A stretch of 64,000 nt of DNA, taken from positions 85,825,270-85,889,269 of the forward strand of contig CM048846.1 of NCBI GenBank assembly GCA_026545225.1, read 5' to 3'. Every line of letters starts with the position of its first letter. Position 1 is the first letter of the stretch. Positions 56,245 to 64,000 of the stretch are shown here, in pieces. This DNA comes from Cornus controversa. Its lineage: Eukaryota; Streptophyta; Magnoliopsida; Cornales; Cornaceae. The notes below the pieces were generated by a model, which saw only the letters and a list, made by a program, of their open reading frames with translations, was not told where the DNA came from and did no database searches. A program made the translations under genes and the position numbers.

Positions 56245-56965
56245 ATTGATTGATTTCTTCAATGTAAGCAAGAGTTCTGGTCCTTCTGTGATCTGTTATT
56301 CTTTTTCTAATAAACAACAATAACAAGCTCCAATATATCATGTAACTGTTTGAATTGGAGTTTCAAGTATGGAAGTTATACCATTAATTCTGTAATCCTT
56401 GTGATTTTTGTATGTATATCATATATGCATTTTGTGTCACAGAGGATAAGTTTAATTATCTGAAAAGAGCCCTCAAAAAAACCAAAGCAGTTCAAACAGT
56501 TTACAAAGAATCAAAAGAGAACTTTATGGAGTTATAACTGAACCAAACAAAGTTGCTAACAGTTCTATTCTTATAACTCTCCTTACAGAAACAAAAGCAT
56601 TCATTATATGTCAAAGACTATCAGTGACAGATATTAGCACCCTCGTTTATGTCCTTGTTCCAGTAATAAATAAATAAAGAAACTATGACAGAGCCACTGG
56701 CGAAAGAAACCACTATAAAACTGTTAAAAGGCATTGTCATCTATAGTTTATCCATTACAATCGATCAGCTTCAAAAACATTTAAAAAGAATAAAATGTTT
56801 TGATCAGCCATAATGATCGATGACCACAATCATCCTGCTACAAAAACATGTTCTACACTTTTCGGGGTCCAAGGAATTCTGAAATGTAGAAGCTAGAGAG
56901 AACAAAACAAAGGCCACCTTGTGGAGAGTTCTTTTATGCCAGATATGGCATCATCTCCCAATGTT
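56245..56965. other. 3' region between convergent genes
   Basis: The membrane protein gene (+) and the bL35m gene (-) converge here, with about 720 bp between stop codons. It should hold both 3' untranslated regions. No other gene is seen. Confidence 0.5.
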
Positions 56966-59900
56966 TTAGCCGCAGAAATTGAGCTTCTTCATCACCATTG
57001 CATAAGCCGGTGGTACAATACCAGGTCGTCTAAGTCTACGTTTAGATTTCTTACTCTGCATTAAGAAACAGAATTTCATTACTTTATGTACTATTTAACA
57101 CACGGTTAAACTTCTAGTAGAAATGAGCAAAATTACACTTAGATACTGCTGGCAGAATCTTCAACAAAAGGAAAATCAACGCAACTTCAAACAAAAGGGA
57201 TAATGAAAAACTCTAAAATACAAGATCCAGTTTTTAAGAAAAAATGATGTCAGTATGAGGATGCGTGGTACTTTTTCTAAGTATATCGTTATCATAATCC
57301 AAATATATATCATTACAGAGAAAACAATCAGTTTCCAAGAAATCATTTTGTCTGACAAATTACCATTTAATATTCACCGATGGGTAGGTAGAAGAAAAAA
57401 AACAAAAAAATCTCCTATGACATCTGTTGTTGACAAGTTACCATTTAATATGCAAAAATCTGGTTGAGGGAGAACTAAATATAACTTTTCCTGCAAGTTA
57501 TTCATGCATCCAACTCACACACCCCTTAGGGGACTTGAAACCTCAACCTTCCATTTGGAAGGGGGAGGAGGCACCACTTGAGCTATAGGCTCGCAGTGCA
57601 AGCAATGCTTTTTCTCAGCACATTTTTATTGCGCTCTGAATGTTGGATGGACTTTCTATACTTTTTGCACTTAAATTACGTTCATTTGCCTGTTAAGGCA
57701 AATACAAGTACGTAACAACTATTTTCTTTGGCCTTCGTCTGTAAATTTTTTTAGTATCACTAAAAAATAATAATCTCCACAACTAATATTGAAGAGCAAC
57801 TCACATGATATGGTTGAATTTTATTTTCCCTGACAGAAAATCCAAACAATGCTCTTGGGGAGACTCGAACCCTCTAGCTTTCACATTGAAAGGAGAGGAG
57901 ATATCAATAACCCACAGGCCTTGGTGGTACATAATATGGTTGAATTGGACATGGCAGTAGGAAAGCATCAAAATTTCTTCGTAATGGAAAGATTTAAGAT
58001 GTTACAACTTCATTGCAGAATAAACCCAAAGGCTTAGATATGCTAGCAGTACTTCTAGAACTAGGAAAACAAAGACCAATTGATACAAATATCATTTAAA
58101 AATTTTAAAGCACCTCTTCTGAAACAAGGCCAGGCATTCATTTTAGAGGGGTTATTTGGAACAATAATAAGATAAAAAAAATTGAACAAAACAATAAATA
58201 TAAGAACTTACTATTGATCGATAATATATCTATTAATACAAGTACAAATGGCCTCAGCAGTTTTTTAAAATTAAGCAAGATTCTTATATAAGTTGATGAG
58301 AAAAATTATGTATAGTCAGTAACACAATCATACGAAACAAAATAAATTCATATTTGTGTGCGTGTTCTAGTGTATCCCTATTTACAATAAATATTTTTAA
58401 GAAGTTCCCAATAAGTCAAAGTAGCTATGACTTTACAAACCTAGAAAGTCCTACTTACATCAAATAAAAATTAGTGAATGAAACTTGTCTTTGTATTGGG
58501 AACTTGAACTATTTTCAGTTCTTCAAATAAAAAACCAATTGATAATTAGATTGAACCATATAAATAAGAAGAGAAACAGAAAAGGATGCTTTAGTTAGGG
58601 TTTCTTTCGTACTTTCTTAGGATCATGATTCTTCGTTAAAAGGAGAGAAGGCGCATGAGAGCCATGGAGCATAGGAGAAGAGAATAAAAAATGGAGATAT
58701 AGAGTGTCTAGTTATAGAGAGAGAGAGAGAGAGAGAGAGCTGAGAATTGCAGAGTAAAGATTAAAAGAGTGGGGGTAGTTCAAAATGTTATATATCATCA
58801 TCAACATCCTTGCCTTTATCCCATAGAGATGGGGTTGGCCACATAAATTCTCTTTTTTCATTCTTTCCTATTATATACCATGTCCTCTCTTAAACTTAGA
58901 TTTTTTAAGTCGTTTTTAATTACTTCATCCCACGTAAATTTTGGTCGGCCTCTTTGTCGCTCACCCTCTAAACAAATAACTCTTCCTCTTTTTATAGGTG
59001 CATCATTGGGTCTGCGTTGAAAATTTTTTATATATGCAGAATGGAAATTAAAGGCAATTAAAGGCGGTTGTGTCATTATATTAAAGATTTTTCTACAACT
59101 AAGAAATTGTGTAATGTCTGAAACACAAATAGAAATGTTCAGGACAACTTCCAATCTAGGAATGGATGACTTTCACATATTAAACAATATTTATCATATG
59201 CTTCTCATCCTACACAAATAGCGCTGACCATAGCAAAATTTATCAGGATGAATGTTAAGGATAACTTGCGAGCTTGAATGAATGTGTCCATGTATTGAGT
59301 ATTAGTGTAGTACTAATCATATGCTTCTCTCCATAGATGAATAATACTGTCACTTTCAATGATGATATATTTCATGACATGTAATCAGTTCATACTATTC
59401 AACTTCTCCGTCACCTAATCTCTCCTTTCTTTCTTCTCTCTTCTCAGTTTAGTTCCAGTTCATGACATTATCGTAAAGCTTCAGGACATTAAGTTGACAG
59501 CATTTGTCAACGTCACTTTTACGTCATCAATCCCACTATTTTTTCCCATTTCTTCTTCATTTATTTCTTATTGTACCCTAAAGACCCTAGTTCATAATAT
59601 TATGATAAAAAACACTAAGCACAACATTCAAGATAAAATTCCTAATTGTTGCTCACCATCGAATCACATTTGATTAGGAAATCCTCAATCACATCTTATC
59701 ATTTGAGGAATGATTCTCAACCCTTACGGCAAAACTTATAAAGCCTTTCCACCCCTGCTGGTTAGTAATTACAAAACAAGACCCCACCCTCCCCGCAACC
59801 AAAAAAAAATGCAAGGGATATTAATGCACTTCAGCTATTGGACACTGCACTTCAAAGAACTTGGGACAATCGAACTCAACAAGAACATGGATAACATTGC

Positions 59901-62477
59901 TCAGATCCTGCAAGCTCAAACTGAGCATACTCTAAATTGCATGTATTTTTATGAAGAGATGCAACACAAAAACAAATGATCTGCAGTGTAAAACCCAGCC
60001 TAACCAAGAAAAAGGTGGAAACTAAAACTTAAACTTATGTACTTATCTTAACCTACCTAAAATCTCATGGGGAAAAGGGGAGGAGGGAGGGGAGGCAAAG
60101 AAGAAAATTCCAACCTGAGTAAACGAGGAATTTAATCAAATTTCAGAAGTCAAATCAGATTCGCCAATACTTGAAGTTGTACAAATCCCAGCCATGAACT
60201 CCAATCAAAAGTCATGGAACTAAATGGAGAAGAGTGGATAAGGTGCAGATTTTTTAACATATTCAGTATGCCATTGAAATTATTTCATAAAGAGGCAAGA
60301 GATGCTCTCACCCTTATTAGTGAGAAAGCACCTCACTAGAAAAAAAAAACAAGTCCTTAGTGTTCTAGAGTGTCTTGCCGCTATTAAAAATCTCAAATTC
60401 TTGTCCATCAATTGGACAATAGTGCTCCCTATACAAATCATCCTTTCATCACGTTACAATCGTATGACATGTCTCAAACCTTTTATTGGTGAGCACATAA
60501 TATTCATACACAAGGGTTAATCTTCTTCTTTCTCCAACTAACCATCCAGATCATCTCATTTGAACTTCTATACATAACAAGCAGATGCATATCTTCGGAT
60601 TCTTTAACCCATTATTTTATTTCCATTTTGTACTGCAAGTTTGGAAATAAATAAATATGAGGGTCATTACCCAGCGCACTCCCCAATAACTGACGGTGCT
60701 AGAAGGGGTGGACTAGATATAAACATACAATATTTTTAATTTAAAACTTCAATCTGAGGAAAATTATAAAAGCAATCAAGCATACAGAGCCAAACATAAA
60801 CACATGATGCAAGACCAGGACAAAAGAAGTGACCAACTATTCATCGAGTACTTTTCTTTTTGGTTCACTATTCTATTCTATCAAGCTTGTATGACTAACA
60901 TAAGTATATATAGAAAAGCGAAAAAATAAAACATAAAAATGCAAGCAAATACAACCTTCCGAAGGAAAGTTGCTTCTATGTCGTAAGTAACTAAAACCAA
61001 TATTTTACAACACCCCTATTTAAGAGATCGTCACAACTTTACAAGAAGCAAAATATGCCTAAGTTCCTCAAACCAATAGTTCCATTAAACTTCATTTCCA
61101 GTATATTGAATGTTTAATTATCCTATTCAGCGGTTTTACAGCATTAGAATATCTAACAACTAACATAGTAAGATGATAAAATATAGGCAGACCTTTAAAT
61201 GTGCATTGTGACGTTTCCCCTCCTTCCAGCGCCGAATAGTTCCATCATTCAATGTCCTAAATCTGCCCTTATAAGATCTGATCAAGAAACTCAACACCAT
61301 AAATTCCTCTGCATCCAGTAATGTATAAATAGTGTGTGTATAATTCAAAGATTACAAAGACATGAACCTACGAATAAGATTTCATTTTGATTTTCTTTAA
61401 CTTGGAAATAACTGGTGACATTTTCTTCATCTTCAAGTTCTTCTCTCTCTTCGAAAGATGTCGCACTTGAATGAACTAAGGAACAAAAATAAATAAGTAA
61501 ATTAAGAGTAAAACACCACCACATAAAAATTACTAATCCACACAATGTTTAGTTGCCGAGAAAAAAGAATCAAGTAATATAAAATAAATAGATCTATTCT
61601 TAGTTGAAAGGAGTTAAATGCTCAAATAGTTTAATTTCATTTTCTCCAGCATTTTATTGCACTTAAATCATATATGCACTTAGTACCAAGAAAAGGCACC
61701 CATAAAAATCAGAACCACACTGCATAATAATCACTAATCCACACTGTTCGGTTGCCGAGAAAAAAAGACTATAGGAAAATAAAATAAATAGTCGTAATCC
61801 TAGTTGAAAGGAGTTATATGCTCGATAGTTTTATGTCATTTTATTTTTTTCAACACTTTATTGCACTTGCCCAAGAAAAAGCACCCATAAAAAAAAGTAG
61901 AAAAACACCGCATAAATAATTAAATATCACTAATCCACAAAGTGTGATTATAGAAATAAAAAATTAATAGTGTTGATCTTAGTTCATTAGGAGTTACATG
62001 CTCAAGTAGTTGCATTGCATTTTCTCCAACATTATATTGCAATTGAATGAACTAAGCATCAACGAAAAAACACCCACAATGTATAGAACACAAAAACATG
62101 TCCAAAATTACTAATTCACGCACTGTTTGGTTGCCAGGAAAAAAACTCTTAGTTGAAAGGAATTAAATGTTCAGATTTCTGATTGTATATTTCCTGCATT
62201 TTCTCAGCAACCAAACAAGCAAAAAGAAAATGTGGGACAAACCCCAACTTACAGAGAGAGGAAGATGAGGAGACCAATTCGCTGCTTGATTGAAAAATGG
62301 AGGCTGCGAGGCATTGAAAAGGGGCTTAAAGGTGGGTGAAATTACAGTGGATGAGAGAGGTTTGTGAAGAAGTAATGGAGAAGAGTGGAGGAGACGATGG
62401 GAAGAGAGAGAAAGTTGGGTTTGGGGGCTTGAATGAAGTAGTGACAGTGATCGAAGCTTTGAGCACCATCTCTGCAT
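56966..62477 (-). CDS. Mitochondrial large-subunit ribosomal protein bL35m, four exons, 167 aa
   Basis: Exons 62477-62253, 61475-61372, 61277-61193 and 57055-56966 join in frame (504 nt), all GT-AG. The N-terminus (MQRWCSKLRSLSLLHSS, rich in Ser, Leu and Arg, no acids) looks like a mitochondrial presequence. The body reads VRHLSKREKNLKMKK, KMKSYSSYKGRFRTLNDG, IRRWKEGKRHNAHLK, SKKSKRRLRRPGIVPPAYA and ends MKKLNFCG. This is the plant mitochondrial L35 pattern (K.K..S..K.RF..T..G..RR...GKRHN...K..K..R.LR). It is an rRNA-binding protein of the mitochondrial 50S-type subunit. Intron 1 holds a tandem repeat and intron 3 is 4.1 kb, loaded with old repeats. The start is the ATG opening the basic presequence; an upstream in-frame ATG at 62612 would add an acidic run and is less likely. 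The gene appears intact. Confidence 0.9.
57470..57600 (-). mobile_element. tRNA-like SINE remnant in bL35m intron 3
   Basis: On the minus strand gagcctatagctcaagtgg (box A-like) is followed after about 40 bases by aggtttcaagtcccc (box B-like). No target duplication seen, so it could be a degenerate SINE or tRNA-like relic. Confidence 0.45.
57840..57940 (-). mobile_element. Second tRNA-like SINE remnant in bL35m intron 3
   Basis: The minus strand carries agggttcgagtctcccc (a good box B) preceded by ctcctttcaatgtgaaagc, the same spacing as the neighbouring copy at 57470-57600. The box A part is decayed. Confidence 0.45.
58785..59154 (-). mobile_element. LINE 3' remnant in bL35m intron 3
   Basis: The frame includes RRPNDAPIKRG, then RQRGRPKFTWDEVIKNDLK and MVYNRKEW. 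This is the conserved C-terminal tail of a plant LINE ORF2 (RRP.DAP.R......GRP..TW.E....DL). A tgatgatgata-type 3' end follows at about 58790. Only the last ~100 residues remain. Confidence 0.75.
59160..61190. other. Rest of bL35m intron 3
   Basis: About 2 kb of intronic AT-rich DNA. Short open frames here lack any family resemblance. No splice-flanked additional exon of bL35m is needed or seen. Confidence 0.5.
61530..62190. repeat. About 200-bp tandem repeat in bL35m intron 1, four diverged copies
   Basis: The phrase ctaatccacac...ggttgccgag, then cttagttgaaaggagtta, recurs near 61532, 61732, 61930 and 62110. Units also include a piece resembling the exon 2 acceptor (ttgaatgaactaag on the plus strand, at 61467-61480 and again at 62043-62056). 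Confidence 0.7.
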
Positions 62478-63730
62478 CGTTTTAGCTCCGAAATGAAATG
62501 TTGCTTTTGCAATACCAATACCTAACTCAGAAAGAGCTTCTTCTTCTTCTTCTGCAAATGGGCGGTCGTCGGGCTGAACCCGGCCCTGTGAGAGTGGCCT
62601 GGTTCTGGCCATTATGGGCCTGCACTTTGTATTGGCCCATTAGGCAGGGTTGGGATTTCTTTTCGGACATGTTTTTTTTTTTTTTTTCAACTAAATTATT
62701 TATAGTCGAGCACAAATGCTTCTATGTAAATCCAAACCCAGTTGGTTGGGTGAACGATGGAAAAATTATTACATGATTTTGGAAATATTAGTTCTGGTTA
62801 ATCACAAATAAACATTCAGGTAAAAATTTAAATAAAATTGACACATTTAGTGTTGGCTTGAAATTATGTAATAATTTGTCTAAACAATAGAATCTTTCTG
62901 AAAATTAATTATGATAAAATTATCACTAAACAGATAAACTATTAGAAGTTCATAGACTATATGCTTCAATCTAACCAAAACTCTAAAAGTAAGAAAATTA
63001 GATTCAAAAAGATTAATAAGATATTATTAAAAAAAAAAATTGAATGAATTTTGATTATACTAGAATTTATCATTGTGATGATCTATACCGTACAATTCTT
63101 TTTTTTTTCTTTCGTTTTGGATATTTTCAAACATTCTTGAATTCACTTTAACAACTCACATCTGACCCTCACTGTAGACTAACAAGAGTTTTGTCACTTT
63201 TGTGCAAGACTAACCGTATATTTGTATAATTTGTATGTGAAATTTCATTTAACTTTGACAAAAAAACACAAGCCATTATGGTTAGACACATCAAATTATT
63301 ATTTACTAAGGCTTGGTTTGGTTAAGTGAAAAAAAGTGTCAAGTGAATAAAACTATCTTTTTAAAAGAATTTTAAAAGTTTGAAAAGCCGTAAAAGAAAA
63401 TTATAAAGTAAATTAATTTTTTATACCCACCTAACTTTCTCATACATTTTTCTTGTAAATGAAAATACATAATTTTTTGCTTTCTTGGAAAAGTGAGTGA
63501 ACTTATTATTATTTATTTTTATCTTTTAATATTAAATGTGTTTATGCATAACTTTTTAGGATGGGAGGCGATATTCGCAATCTCATTTTTTTACAATTGT
63601 ACTCTAACTATCTTTTTCTTTTAGAAAAAATAATAAAAAAATTCCTAAACTAACTAATATAACATCCCTTATTTTATAATTCCACAACCACCCTTTATAC
63701 CATAAAGTTAAACTTTTTTTTACATTCTTT
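62478..63730. other. Upstream region of bL35m
   Basis: The first ~150 bp upstream of the ATG are comparatively GC-rich with a CTT run and should include the promoter and leader. The rest is AT-rich with no gene. Confidence 0.45.
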
Positions 63731-63734
63731 ATTA

Positions 63735-64000
63735 CTTTTTTTTTTGTCCTATCAAAAGAGATAATCTTTTTACCTTTTTACTTTTTTTAGTACTTTTTTT
63801 TTTTTATCTTATCAAAATAGATAACTTGTTCTTAAGTCTGCTTTGGTTTTTTTTTTTTGTCCTTTCAAAAAGGATAATTTATTCAAGGTAACTATTTTGT
63901 TTTTGGCTTCTTCCAATAGAGATAATTTATTCAATAGAAATAATTTCTTTTTTTGAACCTATCAAAAGATATAATTTATTGAATAACGATAACTTTTTTT
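63735..64000. repeat. Degenerate tandem repeat at the window end
   Basis: A poly-T run followed by cctatcaaaagagataat-like sequence recurs about every 50 bases (near 63750, 63807, 63860, 63912 and 63957) with much divergence. It runs to the window edge, so its true length is unknown. Confidence 0.65.

Noticed and set aside
59710-60520. Open frames of 70-90 codons in bL35m intron 3
   Set aside because: No similarity or splice context; expected by chance in 4 kb of AT-rich intron.
61345-61545. Minus-strand frame of 66 codons with acidic text (EEREELEDEEN)
   Set aside because: It is the wrong frame over exon 2 of bL35m; the frame giving VRHLSKREKNLK is the one that splices correctly.

Overview
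The window is nuclear DNA from a flowering plant. The evidence is AT-rich sequence, GT-AG introns, plant-type MAPKKK and G-type lectin receptor kinases, a plant mitochondrial ribosomal protein, and plant retrotransposons and SINEs. A dicot is likely, perhaps a woody rosid, but that is inference. No prokaryotic or organellar signal was seen.

Layout. At 1-6.4 kb a broken MAPKKK copy (split by a hAT-like element) lies beside an apparently intact single-exon MAPKKK (5133-6332, +). At 7.6-18.1 kb, on the minus strand, four small GT-AG exons including a 17-nt microexon splice into an 84-residue MBD-like reading frame. Its introns hold a nearly complete but broken Ty1/copia element (9077-14278), a SINE and a roughly 1 kb inverted-repeat element. 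From 18 to 22 kb a segment with the first MBD-like exon and a LINE piece occurs twice; the second copy abuts a truncated receptor-kinase pseudogene.

The centre (20-49 kb) is a cluster of CES101-like G-type lectin S-receptor-like kinases. Three seven-exon copies are intact: 32614-36763 (-), 37744-41239 (-) and 44006-47705 (+). The last two stand head to head as an inverted duplication. Three further copies are fragments (20.2-21.0, 27.6-28.8 and 48.2-48.8 kb). Intergenic DNA was copied along with the genes. The intact genes should make plasma-membrane receptors with an outer lectin/S-locus/PAN region and an inner Ser/Thr kinase; their ligands cannot be read from sequence.

The right third holds a 2.7 kb solo LTR (49834-52510), a two-exon multi-pass membrane protein of MFS type (53835-56244, +) and a four-exon gene for mitochondrial ribosomal protein bL35m (62477-56966, -) whose third intron is 4.1 kb.

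Three solo LTRs, each with TG...CA ends and a perfect 5-bp target duplication, indicate repeated LTR-LTR recombination. I found no clear sign of a wholly new biological system. The most informative items are the MBD-like microexon gene, the young receptor-kinase cluster and the nested insertions that let events be ordered. Exon boundaries were read by eye from splice signals, frame and comparison between copies.
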